Counted from the stretch's first letter, positions 42,433-51,466 are shown. The stretch is 64,000 bases of DNA from DASVLX01 sp036384655 (GCA_036384655.1 DASVLX010000084.1:1-64000); one strand, 5' to 3'. Notes: a model not told the origin generated them from the sequence alone. Made by a program: numbers and translations.

Positions 42433-43746
42433 ATGATCTGGCTTCAGCTCGCCATCGTACTGGTCTTCATTGTCATCGGGGCCCGGATGAAAGGGATCGG
42501 TATCGGCCTCGCCGGCGGCGCCGGCGTCATCGCCCTCGCCGCCACGGGGATGTCGGTCGACCCCGTCAAGGGCATCCCGTGGAGCGTCATCGGCATCATC
42601 ATGCCGGTGGTCTGCGCGGTCTCGGCGATGCAGGTCGCCGGTGGGATGGACCATCTGGTCCACCTCACCGAGATCCTGCTGCGGCGTCATCCGAAGCAGA
42701 TCAACTACCTCGGCCCGCTCGTATCGTTCGTGCTCACCATGCTGTGCGGGACCGGTCACACGGTGTACTCCGTGTTGCCCGTCATCATCGAGGTGGCCAA
42801 GGAGAAGCACATCCGGCCGTCCCGTCCGCTGTCGATGTCCGTCATCGCCTCCCAGGTGGCCATCGTGGCGTCCCCGATCTCGGCGGCCACCGTGGCCATG
42901 GTGGGCATCCTCGAACCGCTGGGCGTCGGATATCTCCAGGTGCTCGCCGTGTCAATCCCCGTCACGGTCATCGGCTGCGTGGCCGGCATCCTGGTCGCCT
43001 CCCACCAGGGACGCGAACTGGATGACGATCCCGTCTACCAGCAGCGGAAGGCCGCCGGCCTGGTGGCGGAGCCCAGTGCGACGTCGGAAAGCGACTACAC
43101 GCCGGCCCGCGGCGCCGTGCCGTCGCTGCTCATCTTCCTGACCGCGATCGTGATCGCCGTCGTCTACTCGGCGCTCATCTCGCCGTCGATGGGGATCGTG
43201 CGGCATGCGCCGATGGACAGCACGGGAGCGATCATGACGATCATGCTCCTCGCCGCGGCCATCATCGTGCTCGTCGCCAGGAAGCCCGCTTCCCAGTTGA
43301 CCACCCAGTCGACCTTCCACGCCGGCATGACCGCCGCCGTCTGCATCCTCGGCGTCGCATGGTTGGGCAACACCTTCCTGACCGGCCACATGACCGAGAT
43401 CAAGCAGTTCGGTGACGTCGTGCAGGGCTCGCCGTGGTTGCTGGCGGTCGTCTTCTACTTCGTGGCCCCGCTGCTGTTCTCGCACGCGGCCGTCACGGTG
43501 GCGTTGATGCCGACCGCGGTACAGATCGGGATGTCGGCCGCCGCGATGCTGGCTTGCTGGCCCGCGGTCGCGAACTACTACCTGTTCCCGAACTACCCGA
43601 CGACGGTCGCGGCCATCGAGATGGACGACACCGGCTCCACCCGGATCGGCTCCTGGGTGCTCAACCACCCGTTCGTCATTCCCGGCACGGTGTCCATCAT
43701 CGTGGCCGTGGCGCTCGGATTCCTGTGGGCGCCGGTGGTCGTGTAG
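42433..43746 (+). CDS. C4-dicarboxylate carrier, DcuA/DcuB family
   Basis: ATG 42433 gives 437 residues, matching E. coli DcuB (446). Longer frames lack helices. It aligns by eye with DcuB: LRRHPKQINYLGPLVSFVLTMLCGTGHTVYSVLPVI, IASQVAIVASPISAATVAMVGIL, FHAGMTAAVCILGVAWLGNTF and NYYLFPNYPTTVAAIEMDDTG. About twelve membrane helices. DcuA/DcuB exchange fumarate or malate for succinate, mainly in anaerobic respiration. The gene is divergent from the CitA/DcuS-like kinase, which presumably controls it. Confidence 0.9.
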   Translation: MIWLQLAIVLVFIVIGARMKGIGIGLAGGAGVIALAATGMSVDPVKGIPWSVIGIIMPVVCAVSAMQVAGGMDHLVHLTEILLRRHPKQINYLGPLVSFVLTMLCGTGHTVYSVLPVIIEVAKEKHIRPSRPLSMSVIASQVAIVASPISAATVAMVGILEPLGVGYLQVLAVSIPVTVIGCVAGILVASHQGRELDDDPVYQQRKAAGLVAEPSATSESDYTPARGAVPSLLIFLTAIVIAVVYSALISPSMGIVRHAPMDSTGAIMTIMLLAAAIIVLVARKPASQLTTQSTFHAGMTAAVCILGVAWLGNTFLTGHMTEIKQFGDVVQGSPWLLAVVFYFVAPLLFSHAAVTVALMPTAVQIGMSAAAMLACWPAVANYYLFPNYPTTVAAIEMDDTGSTRIGSWVLNHPFVIPGTVSIIVAVALGFLWAPVVV

Positions 43747-43774
43747 GACAGGGTCAACGCCGACCCGAAGCCCT

Positions 43775-43821
43775 CGCCGCGGCTGCCAGCGAAGCAATGA
43801 CGCTAGCTGGCAGCCGCGGCG
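43775..43821. terminator. Bidirectional terminator between converging genes
   Basis: Perfect 16-base arms (CGCCGCGGCTGCCAGC at 43775-43790 and its complement at 43806-43821) with a 15-base loop. It lies between the dicarboxylate carrier stop and the flavoprotein, overlapping the last codons of the latter (Ala-rich tail). Confidence 0.7.
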
Positions 43822-45500
43822 GGGGTGGGGAGTTTGCCGACGGCGTGGGTGGCGGCGATGTAGCCGAAGGTGAGGCCCTGGCCGATGGTGGCGCCGGGAC
43901 CCGGGTAGTAGGCGCCGAAGGCGTTGCCGGCGGCGTTGCCGCTGGCGTACAGACCCTCGATGACCGAGCCGTCCGTGCTGACCACCCGGGCCAGGCCGTC
44001 GGCCTGGATTCCGCCGCAGGTGCCCAGGTCGCCGGGCACCACCTGGACCGCGTAGAACGGCGGCCTGGTCAGCGGTCCGAGGTTCGGGTTCGGGTGCACG
44101 GTCGGATCGCCGTAGTACCGGTCGTAGGCACTGTTGCCACGGCCGAAGTCGTCGTCGTGGCCCTGCGCGGCGAGCAGGTTGAAGCGCTGGACCGTCTCGG
44201 CCAGTGCCGGCGCCGCGACCTGCTGACTCAGTTCCGCCAGCGAGTTGGCCTTGTGCGCGACTCCGGCGTCGTACCAGGCCTTGGGCAGCGGCATGCGCGG
44301 CATCACCGCGCCACCGAGCACATAGCGGTTGCGGTAGGTCTGGTCGAACACCAGCCACGCGGGCAGGTGTGGCGCCTTGTCGTCCTTGCGGCCGATGCCG
44401 AGCATGATCTGACCGGCCGTCATGTAGTTGACCGCCTCGTCAAAGAACCGGCTGCCGGTGCCGTCCACGATCAGTGAGCCGGGCAGCGACCGCTCGGCCA
44501 GCAGTGTTCCCGGGTAGCCCTTGTCGCCGATCGGCGGAATCGCCGGGAACCACCAGGCCTGGTCCATCAGCGTGAGGGCCGCGCCATTGCCCTGGGCTAT
44601 CCGGATGACGTCTCCGGTATTGGCCGGGTTCGCCAGGCTCCAGTCCTCGCTCAGCGCGTTGGACTGGTACTTCTGGCGCATCTCCCGGTTGTGCTCGAAG
44701 CCGCCCGCCGACAGCAGCACACCCCGCTCGGCCCGCACGCTCACCGCGTGTCCCTCGCGTTGGACCACGACACCGACCACCCGGCCGCGCTCCACGACCA
44801 GATCCCGCAGCGGCGACTCGGTCCAGATGGTGACGCCGTGCTTGCGGGCCGCGATGAGCAGGCCCGCCGCGAGCGCCTGGCCGCCGGCCGCGTACTCGCG
44901 ACCCAGCAGCTTGCCGCCGAGGCCCTCGCCGACCCGCTTGGCGATGGCGATGGCGCCGCTCGGCTGCCGGGCGACCAGGTTCATGAACTTGTAGTCACGA
45001 CCGGTGATCGGCATCGGCACCGGCGCGGCCAGCGGCGGTGGGCGCAGCAACGACCGGTCGTCGCCGAGCAGCGCCAGGTTGAAGGGCGCGGGCTCGATGG
45101 CCCGCCCGAACGCCGAACCGCCCTCGACCTCGGGGAAGTAGTCGGAGTACTCGCGCATGTGCTGCCACGAGTTCGGCAGCGACCGGCGCAGCACCTCGAC
45201 CGCCTCCGGGCCGTGCTCCAGGAAGCTCTGCCGGCGCTCGCGCGGCGCGGTGTCCCCGACCAGAGCGTCCAGATAGGCGCTGGCGCGCTCGCGGCTGTCC
45301 GACACGCCGAACTCGCGCAGCAGCGAGTTGCCCGGGATCCAGAATCCACCGCCGGACATCGACGTCGACCCGCCGACGTACCGCGACTTCTCCACGACCA
45401 GCACCCGCCGGCCGGCATCGGCCGCCGCGATCGCCCCCAACAGACCGGTCCCCGCACCCACGACCACAAGGTCAACCGTGGTTACGTCGTCCTGAGGCAT
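43803..45500 (-). CDS. FAD-binding oxidoreductase, KstD/fumarate-reductase flavoprotein type
   Basis: ATG 45500 after GGGAGG. 565 residues with an FAD-binding fold: VVGAGTGLLGAIAAADAGRRVLVVEK at the N-terminus, SRYVGGSTSMSGGGFWIPGN, and C-terminal GTCGGIQADGLARVVSTDGSVIEGLYASGNAAGNAFGAYYPGPGATIGQGLTFGYIAA. The YPGPGATIGQ element is characteristic of 3-ketosteroid dehydrogenases; the N-terminal half suits both KstD and fumarate/urocanate reductases. No secretion signal or heme motif. It converges on the DcuB-like carrier, so a role in enoate or steroid reduction is possible. Substrate unknown. Confidence 0.85.
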   Translation of the reverse strand: MPQDDVTTVDLVVVGAGTGLLGAIAAADAGRRVLVVEKSRYVGGSTSMSGGGFWIPGNSLLREFGVSDSRERASAYLDALVGDTAPRERRQSFLEHGPEAVEVLRRSLPNSWQHMREYSDYFPEVEGGSAFGRAIEPAPFNLALLGDDRSLLRPPPLAAPVPMPITGRDYKFMNLVARQPSGAIAIAKRVGEGLGGKLLGREYAAGGQALAAGLLIAARKHGVTIWTESPLRDLVVERGRVVGVVVQREGHAVSVRAERGVLLSAGGFEHNREMRQKYQSNALSEDWSLANPANTGDVIRIAQGNGAALTLMDQAWWFPAIPPIGDKGYPGTLLAERSLPGSLIVDGTGSRFFDEAVNYMTAGQIMLGIGRKDDKAPHLPAWLVFDQTYRNRYVLGGAVMPRMPLPKAWYDAGVAHKANSLAELSQQVAAPALAETVQRFNLLAAQGHDDDFGRGNSAYDRYYGDPTVHPNPNLGPLTRPPFYAVQVVPGDLGTCGGIQADGLARVVSTDGSVIEGLYASGNAAGNAFGAYYPGPGATIGQGLTFGYIAATHAVGKLPTPAAAAS

Positions 45501-45778
45501 CGCGGCCTCCCATCGCCAGAGGGATGTGCGTCCTGGCTCCACGGTAGGCGGATATCGAGTCCGCGGCGCGGGGACGGAATATGCCGATCTCGCGGACCCG
45601 CGCCGCACGGTGGACTCCGGGGTCGAACGGAACTCGCCACCGCCCAGTCACACGCCATGTGTCCGGGCGCACAGGTCTTTCGGCAGCATGATCAGGGACC
45701 TGCTCCTCTCTCTGCCGATTCCCGGCCGCATACGGTACCGGGTATGGCACCTGGACGTGCCAGAACGAAGGCGAAGCC

Positions 45779-46039
45779 ATGATTATGGCGATGGAAGACC
45801 TGGCCCAGCTCGCGGTGGAGAAGGTCATCGACGCGAGGGGTACCTCCTGCCCCGGCCCCATCCTGGCGGCCAAGAAGGGCATCGTCGGAGTCACGCCCGG
45901 CGAGGTCATGGAGGTGCAGGCCACCGACACCGGCACACAACGAGACCTGCCGGCCTGGGCGAAGAAGATGGGGCACGAGTACCTCGGCGTGATCGAGGAG
46001 GCCGGCTACTGGCGGCTGTTCGTTCGGAGGATGAAGTAG
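45779..46039 (+). CDS. TusA-family sulfur carrier protein
   Basis: 86 residues, opening an eight-gene coupled operon. It has the TusA signature ARGTSCPGPILAAKKGI, with the persulfide-carrying Cys24 in Cys-Pro-Gly-Pro, and the usual beta-alpha-beta-alpha-beta length. ATG 45779 or 45785. The stop overlaps the next start. In sulfur-oxidising organisms TusA shuttles sulfane sulfur between DsrE-type proteins and an Hdr-like complex; DsrE2 and Hdr genes lie in the same operon here. Confidence 0.88.
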   Translation: MIMAMEDLAQLAVEKVIDARGTSCPGPILAAKKGIVGVTPGEVMEVQATDTGTQRDLPAWAKKMGHEYLGVIEEAGYWRLFVRRMK

Positions 46040-46443
46040 TGGCTCCCCGGATACTCGTCTTCTCCACGAACAACATCTCCGACCCTGGTATCGATCTGGC
46101 CGGCAGTGCGCACCTGCACTACCCGGCAACGGTGACGACGTTGAGTGTTCCGTGCAGCAGCGGCGTCCGTCCACAATGGATTAGGCATGCGATCGAGCGC
46201 GGCTTCGACGGCGTCTTCATCGCCGCCGACGGTGAGGAGTGTGCGTACCTCCCGGACTGCGCGCAGCGCACCGCCCGCATCGTCGCGCAGGCGCAGCGCC
46301 TGCTCACCGACATGGGCGAGCAGGCGAAGCGGGTGAAGATGGCCGCGATCTGCTCGGTGTGCGCGGAGCCGTTCGTCGGCTACATGCGTGAGTTCGCGCG
46401 GGCACTGGCCGAGTTGGAACCCGCCGGGAAGGGATCGGCATGA
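46039..46443 (+). CDS. MvhD/FlpD-like hydrogenase-associated iron-sulfur subunit
   Basis: 134 residues starting at GTG 46039 (TAGTG overlap). It matches the MvhD/FlpD family: ILVFSTNNISDPGIDLAGSAHLHYPATV, VPCSSGVRPQWIRHAIERGFDGVFIAADGEECAY. Canonical MvhD has CNWC near residue 10; here it is STNN. Cys39, Cys68 and Cys74 remain, and a new C-x2-C pair (Cys105, Cys108; AICSVCAE) lies near the C-terminus. MvhD links hydrogenases or other dehydrogenases to HdrA, so it is the expected electron conduit to the HdrA encoded next. Confidence 0.8.
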   Translation: MAPRILVFSTNNISDPGIDLAGSAHLHYPATVTTLSVPCSSGVRPQWIRHAIERGFDGVFIAADGEECAYLPDCAQRTARIVAQAQRLLTDMGEQAKRVKMAAICSVCAEPFVGYMREFARALAELEPAGKGSA

Positions 46444-49136
46444 ACTACGACGCGCTGGTGATCGGCAGCGGCATCGGCGGCATGGAGTCGGCCCTGAAGC
46501 TCGGTGACATGGGGTACCGGGTGCTGGTGGTGGAGAAGGAGGCCAGTGTCGGCGGGAAGATGATCCTGCTGTCCAAGGTCTTCCCCACGCTCGACTGCGC
46601 CAGTTGCATCTCGACGCCGAAGATGGCGGCGACCATCCACCACCCGAATGTCACCGTGTTGACCTACGCCGGGGTCGATCGCATCCGGCGGGACGCGGAT
46701 GGCCGGTTCCACGTGACGGTCCGGCGCAAGCCGCGGTTCGTGGACGAGGCCGCGTGTACCGGCTGCCAGCAGTGCGAGTTGGCGTGCACCGTGGCGGTAC
46801 CCGACCAGTTCAACGCCGATCTGGTCGGGCGGCGGGCCGCGTACATCCCGTTCCCGCAGGCGGTACCGAAGAAGGCGGTCATCGAGCGGGCCGGCACTTC
46901 GCCGTGCACGTACACCTGCCCGGCCGGTATCAAGGCGCACGGGTACGTGTCGCTGGTCCGCGGCGGCCAGTACGAGAAGGCGTTCCAGCTCATCCTGGAG
47001 GCCACGCCGCTGGTGGGCAGCCTGGGCCGGGCCTGCTACGCGCCCTGCGAATCGGAGTGCACACGAGGTGGGCTGGAGGGTCCGGTACCCATCCGCCGGA
47101 TCAAGCGGTTCGTCGCGGACACCCACTACGCGGGCGGCGTGGACGGCACGCAACGACCGGCTACCAACGGGATCCGGGTCGCCGTGGTCGGCTCCGGGCC
47201 GGCCGGGCTCACCGCCGCCTGGCAACTGGCGCGGCGCGGATACCAGGTGACCGTCTTCGAGGCGGCGCCACGCCCCGGTGGCATGCTTCGCCTGGGCATC
47301 CCCGCGTACCGGCTGCCCAACGAGGTGGTCGACGCCGACATCGCCAACCTGACCGCGCTGGGCGTGCGGATCGAAGCCGGGAAACGGGTGGACGACCTGG
47401 AAGCCCTGCGGGACCAGGGTTTCGCCGCGATCCTGCTGGCTACCGGTACGCACGCGGCCATCCGGCTGCGGGTGCCGGGTGAGGACCTGCCGGGCGTGCA
47501 CAGCGCCCTGAACTTCCTGCGCGCCGTGAAGCTGGGCGAGCCGACCGAGGTTCGCGGCCGGAGCGTGATCGTGGTCGGCGGCGGAAACGTGGCCATCGAC
47601 ACGGCGCGCAGCGCGCTACGGCTGGGTGCCGCCGATGTGCATCTGGTGAGTCTGGAGTCTCGGGCGCGGATGCCGGCGTACTCCTGGGAGGTCGATGAGG
47701 CGCTCGCCGAGGGCGTGGTACCGCACGACTCCTGGGGCGTCCGAGCCATCGACGGCGGACAGTCCGGAGTGGAGGGTGTGACACTCCGCCGGTGCACGTC
47801 GGTCGTTGACGCGGACGGCCGGTTCAGCCCGCAGTACGATGAGTCCATCGTGGACAACCTGGCATGTGACACGGTCATCGTCGCCGCCGGGATGGCCGCG
47901 GACACCGCCGCCTTCGCCGATCTGGTACCGGTCAACCGGAACCGCACCATCCAGGCCGACCCCGGCACGTTGCAGACCGCCGTGCCGCACATCTTCGCCG
48001 CGGGCGACACGGTCACCGGCCCGTCGATGATCACCACGGCGGTCGGGCAGGGCCGGCGGGCCGCGTTCATGATGGACCGGTTCCTGCGTGGTGAACCGCT
48101 GGACGTCGCGGAGTTCGAGGCACGGCTGCCGGAGGTCGACAAGGCGTCGGTGCTCGCCCGGCAGCGCGGGTACGACACGCGGCAGCCGATCGCCGTGCCG
48201 ATACCGGACCGCGCCGCCTCGGCCGGCTTCGCCGAACTCGAACCGCCGATGACCGAGGAACAGGCCCGGTACAGCGCCGCCCGGTGCCTGGATTGCGGGG
48301 TGTGCGCCGAGTGCCACGAGTGCGTCAACACCTGCCCGGCCGACGCCATCAACCTGGACATGCGTGAACAGACCATCGAGACCGAGGTAGGAGCGGTCGT
48401 CGTGGCCACCGGCTTCACCCTGTTCCCGGCCGACCTCAAACCGCAGTACGGGTACGGCCGGTACCCGAACGTGATCACGGGCATGCAGATGGATCGGCTG
48501 CTCGCCCCGACCCGGCCGTACCACACGGTGCTGCGACCGGGCGACGGGAAGGTACCCGAGCGCATCGGATACATCATGTGCACTGGATCTCGGGACAAGA
48601 CGGTGGGAAACCCACTGTGCTCGAAGGTCTGCTGCATGTACTCCATCAAGCAGAACCAGCTCATCATGGGTGCCCTGCCGCTCGCCGACGTGACCGTCCA
48701 CTACATCGACATCCGGGCGGTCGGCAAGGGCTACGACGAGTTCTACGAGCAGGCCCGGGCGATGGGCGCCAACTACATCAAGGGCCGGGTGGCTCGCATC
48801 GACGAGAAGGACAACGGCGATCTGATCGTCTACTACGAGGATGTCGAGAGTGGCCGGTTGGCCAGCGCCGAGTACGACCTCGTCGTGCTCGCCGTGGGCA
48901 TCCAGCCCAACCGGGAGGCCGCCGGACTCTTCGACGCCGGCGAGTTGGCGCTCGACGACTACTTCTACGTCGCGGAGACCTCCGCCGCGCTCAACCCGGC
49001 GGCAACCAACATCCCGGGTGTGTTCGTCGCGGGCGCCGCGTCCGGACCGAAGGACATTCCCGAGTCCATCCTGCACGCCGGTGCCGCGGTGGCGCAGGTG
49101 GCGGCACATCTGGAAGGAACGGCGGTGCCAGTATGA
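46440..49136 (+). CDS. HdrA-like flavoprotein with inserted GltD/NfnB-type NAD(P)H module
   Basis: 898 residues, much longer than normal HdrA. Order: HdrA FAD domain (1-100, VIGSGIGGMESALKLGDMGY, LDCASCISTP), ferredoxin motif CTGCQQCELAC (106-116), GltD/NfnB N-terminal cluster region (about 155-210, with Cys156, 160, 199, 203, 207), a second dinucleotide-binding domain (VAVVGSGPAGLTAAWQLARR, 247-266; VIVVGGGNVAIDTA, 376-389; FAAGDTVTG), a six-Cys ferredoxin segment (616-632), then the HdrA C-terminal half (CTGSRDKTVGNPLCSKVCC, 714-731). The insert would let one polypeptide take electrons from NAD(P)H. Function in vivo is inference. Confidence 0.85.
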   Translation: MNYDALVIGSGIGGMESALKLGDMGYRVLVVEKEASVGGKMILLSKVFPTLDCASCISTPKMAATIHHPNVTVLTYAGVDRIRRDADGRFHVTVRRKPRFVDEAACTGCQQCELACTVAVPDQFNADLVGRRAAYIPFPQAVPKKAVIERAGTSPCTYTCPAGIKAHGYVSLVRGGQYEKAFQLILEATPLVGSLGRACYAPCESECTRGGLEGPVPIRRIKRFVADTHYAGGVDGTQRPATNGIRVAVVGSGPAGLTAAWQLARRGYQVTVFEAAPRPGGMLRLGIPAYRLPNEVVDADIANLTALGVRIEAGKRVDDLEALRDQGFAAILLATGTHAAIRLRVPGEDLPGVHSALNFLRAVKLGEPTEVRGRSVIVVGGGNVAIDTARSALRLGAADVHLVSLESRARMPAYSWEVDEALAEGVVPHDSWGVRAIDGGQSGVEGVTLRRCTSVVDADGRFSPQYDESIVDNLACDTVIVAAGMAADTAAFADLVPVNRNRTIQADPGTLQTAVPHIFAAGDTVTGPSMITTAVGQGRRAAFMMDRFLRGEPLDVAEFEARLPEVDKASVLARQRGYDTRQPIAVPIPDRAASAGFAELEPPMTEEQARYSAARCLDCGVCAECHECVNTCPADAINLDMREQTIETEVGAVVVATGFTLFPADLKPQYGYGRYPNVITGMQMDRLLAPTRPYHTVLRPGDGKVPERIGYIMCTGSRDKTVGNPLCSKVCCMYSIKQNQLIMGALPLADVTVHYIDIRAVGKGYDEFYEQARAMGANYIKGRVARIDEKDNGDLIVYYEDVESGRLASAEYDLVVLAVGIQPNREAAGLFDAGELALDDYFYVAETSAALNPAATNIPGVFVAGAASGPKDIPESILHAGAAVAQVAAHLEGTAVPV

Positions 49137-50908
49137 TCGAGAACGCCGACCAGGCCCCAGAACCGGAGAGCATGCCCGAGCGAAGGATCGGCGTCTACGT
49201 CTGCCACTGCGGCGGCAACATTTCCGACTATGTGGACGTTTCCCGGGTGATCGACGGGATTCGCGACGAGCCGGGTGTGGTTGTCGCCAGGCGGGCGATG
49301 TTCACCTGTTCCGACGCGACCCAACAGGAGATCGAACGCGACATCCGGGACCAGCACCTCGACGGCCTCGTGGTCGCGTCCTGCTCCCCGAAGCTGCACA
49401 CCGCGACGTTCCGTGAGGTGGCCCGCCGGGCCGGGCTCAACCCGTACCAGTACACCCAGGTCAACATCCGCGAGCAGTGCTCGTGGGCGCACACCGACGA
49501 CCACGAGGGCGCCACGGACAAGGCAATCCGGCTGGTACGTGCGGGGATTGGGCGTACCAGCCGGACCGAACCGCTCGAACCGCTCGTGGTCCAGACCACC
49601 CCGAAGGTACTGATCGTCGGAGGCGGCATCACCGGCCTGCGTGCGGCGCTCGGCCTCGCCCGGATCGGGCTCGCCGTGTTCCTGGTGGAACGGCAGACCC
49701 GGCTGGGCGGCTGGGTCGCCGGGTTCGGCGCGATGTACCCGGAGCAGGACCGCGGCCGGGACCTGATCGACCGGCTCGTCGTCCAGATCGGCGAACACGA
49801 CAACATCACCGTCTTCACGGGCGCCGAACTGGTCGAGAAGACCGGCAGCTTCGGCAACTACCGCGCCACCGTCCGCATCGGCGGGCGGACCGGCGAGACC
49901 ATCCAGTTGGATGTCGGTTCCATCATCGTGGCGACCGGCTTCGACAGCTACCAGCCGGCGCGGGGCGAGTACGGCTTCGGGCTGCCCGGTGTGCTGACCC
50001 TGCCGGACTTCACGGAGCTGGTCGACGGCGCCACGGGACCGCTGACCTACCAGGGCCGGCCGGTACGCGCCATCGCGTACATCTACTGCGTCGGCAGCCG
50101 GCAACCGGCGGACGTACCGGGCGGGAACGAGTACTGCTCCCGGTTCTGTTGCACCGCCGCGGTACACACCTCCCTGAAGACCCGCGGACTGGGCGGGAAA
50201 ATTCATCAGTACCACCTGTACCGGGACATGCGCACGTACGGAAAGAACGAGCTGCTCTACAGCCAGTCGCGGGCGGCGGGCGATCACTACCTGCGGTTCA
50301 CCCAGGACACACCGCCCACAGTGGACTATGACGCGGCGACAGAGCGGCTGCGCGTCACGGTACGCGACCAACTGGCCGGTCCCGCCGAGATCGAACTCCC
50401 GGTGGACCTGGTCGTGCTGGTCACCGGCATGGTTCCGCGCGCGAACGAGGACCTCGTGAAGGCGCTCAAGCTCCCGGTGGGCCGGGACGGCTTCCTGAAC
50501 GAGATACACCCCAAGTTGCGACCGGTAGAGACCGTTGTGGACGGTGTGCTGATCGCCGGTGCCTGCCAGGGACCGAAGACGGCGGTCGAGTCGGTCGCCT
50601 CCGGACTCGCCGCGGTCACCCAGGCCGCGGCGGTACTGAAGCGGGGCGATACCGCACTCGACCCGCTGGTGGCCACCGTCGACACCGACATATGCCGGTG
50701 GTGCGGGGCGTGCCAGGACACCTGCCCGTACGGCGCGATCAGCCAGATCACCCGGGACGGCCGCGAGGTCGCGGCCATCGACGAGGCCAGCTGCAAGGGA
50801 TGCGGCGGCTGTGTCCCGCTCTGCCCGGACCAGGCCATTGACCTGCGTGGCTACAGCAACGCGCAGGTCACCTCGATGATCGACGGACTACTGGAGGCGA
50901 TGGCATGA
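49133..50908 (+). CDS. HdrA-like subunit (CoB-CoM heterodisulfide reductase A family)
   Basis: 591 residues, start ATG 49133 (ATGA). Typical HdrA from the N-terminus: GVYVCHCGGNISDYVDV, MFTCSDATQQEIERDI, ASCSPKLHTATF, REQCSWAH, then FAD domain VLIVGGGITGLRAALGLARIG. It ends with two ferredoxin motifs, ICRWCGACQDTCPYGAI and CKGCGGCVPLCPDQAI. HdrA carries the bifurcating flavin in methanogens. This is the conventional HdrA of the operon and the preceding gene is a modified one, so the complex probably contains both. Confidence 0.9.
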   Translation: MIENADQAPEPESMPERRIGVYVCHCGGNISDYVDVSRVIDGIRDEPGVVVARRAMFTCSDATQQEIERDIRDQHLDGLVVASCSPKLHTATFREVARRAGLNPYQYTQVNIREQCSWAHTDDHEGATDKAIRLVRAGIGRTSRTEPLEPLVVQTTPKVLIVGGGITGLRAALGLARIGLAVFLVERQTRLGGWVAGFGAMYPEQDRGRDLIDRLVVQIGEHDNITVFTGAELVEKTGSFGNYRATVRIGGRTGETIQLDVGSIIVATGFDSYQPARGEYGFGLPGVLTLPDFTELVDGATGPLTYQGRPVRAIAYIYCVGSRQPADVPGGNEYCSRFCCTAAVHTSLKTRGLGGKIHQYHLYRDMRTYGKNELLYSQSRAAGDHYLRFTQDTPPTVDYDAATERLRVTVRDQLAGPAEIELPVDLVVLVTGMVPRANEDLVKALKLPVGRDGFLNEIHPKLRPVETVVDGVLIAGACQGPKTAVESVASGLAAVTQAAAVLKRGDTALDPLVATVDTDICRWCGACQDTCPYGAISQITRDGREVAAIDEASCKGCGGCVPLCPDQAIDLRGYSNAQVTSMIDGLLEAMA

Positions 50909-51153
50909 GCACTACCTGCCGGGATGTCCGGGAGATCGTCCGAGAGGAGCAGGCCGTACACGGCCGTATCCTGGCCGCCCTCGCCAACGGGCCGCTGACC
51001 GTGCCGCAGCTCGCGGAGGCGCTCGGATACCCCACCCACGAGGTGGTGTTCTGGGTCATGGCGATGCGCCGGTACGGACACCTGACCGAGCTCACCGGCG
51101 CCGATGACGCCGGATACTTCCGGTACCAGGCCAAGGGCGGGACGGAGAAATGA
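50905..51153 (+). CDS. Small winged-helix-like protein inside the Hdr operon
   Basis: 82 residues, ATGA overlaps on both sides. It has an HTH-like pattern: EEQAVHGRILAALANGPLTVPQLAEALGYPTHEVVFWVMAMRRYGHL, then a short beta wing (TELTGADDAGYFRYQAK). It may be a DNA-binding regulator of the operon or a small structural subunit of the complex. No Cys beyond Cys5. Unrecognised by name. Confidence 0.65.
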   Translation: MSTTCRDVREIVREEQAVHGRILAALANGPLTVPQLAEALGYPTHEVVFWVMAMRRYGHLTELTGADDAGYFRYQAKGGTEK

Positions 51154-51455
51154 GCATCGTGCTGCACCCCGAGCTCGTCGACGAGATCGACCGGGGTGGG
51201 GACTTCAACGCAACCGAATGCATGAACTGCGGGGTGTGCACCGCGGTCTGTCCACTGGGGATCGACGCGCTGCCCCGCCGGTTGTTCCACCAGGTGACCC
51301 TCGGCATGCGAGACGCGCTGCTGGAGCAGGCCGAGACCGTCTACTCGTGCCTGCTGTGCGGCGCGTGCGAGGTCAACTGTCCGGCCGGTGTCCACATCGC
51401 GGAGAACGTCCGCGGTCTCCGCCACTACCTCAACCACACCCTTTACAGGCTTTAG
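51150..51455 (+). CDS. HdrC-like iron-sulfur subunit
   Basis: 101 residues, ATGA overlap. It has two complete [4Fe-4S] motifs: CMNCGVCTAVCP (Cys24, 27, 30, 34) and CLLCGACEVNCP (Cys67, 70, 73, 77), with helices between and after. This is the HdrC layout, transferring electrons from HdrA to HdrB. The HdrB-like gene follows after 11 bases. Confidence 0.9.
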   Translation: MSIVLHPELVDEIDRGGDFNATECMNCGVCTAVCPLGIDALPRRLFHQVTLGMRDALLEQAETVYSCLLCGACEVNCPAGVHIAENVRGLRHYLNHTLYRL

Positions 51456-51466
51456 GAAGGGACGCC

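Noticed and set aside
46039..46443. Evidence for a hydrogenase because of the MvhD family name
   Set aside because: MvhD/FlpD also serves formate dehydrogenase and NADH-linked Hdr complexes; no hydrogenase subunit with Ni ligands is in the window.
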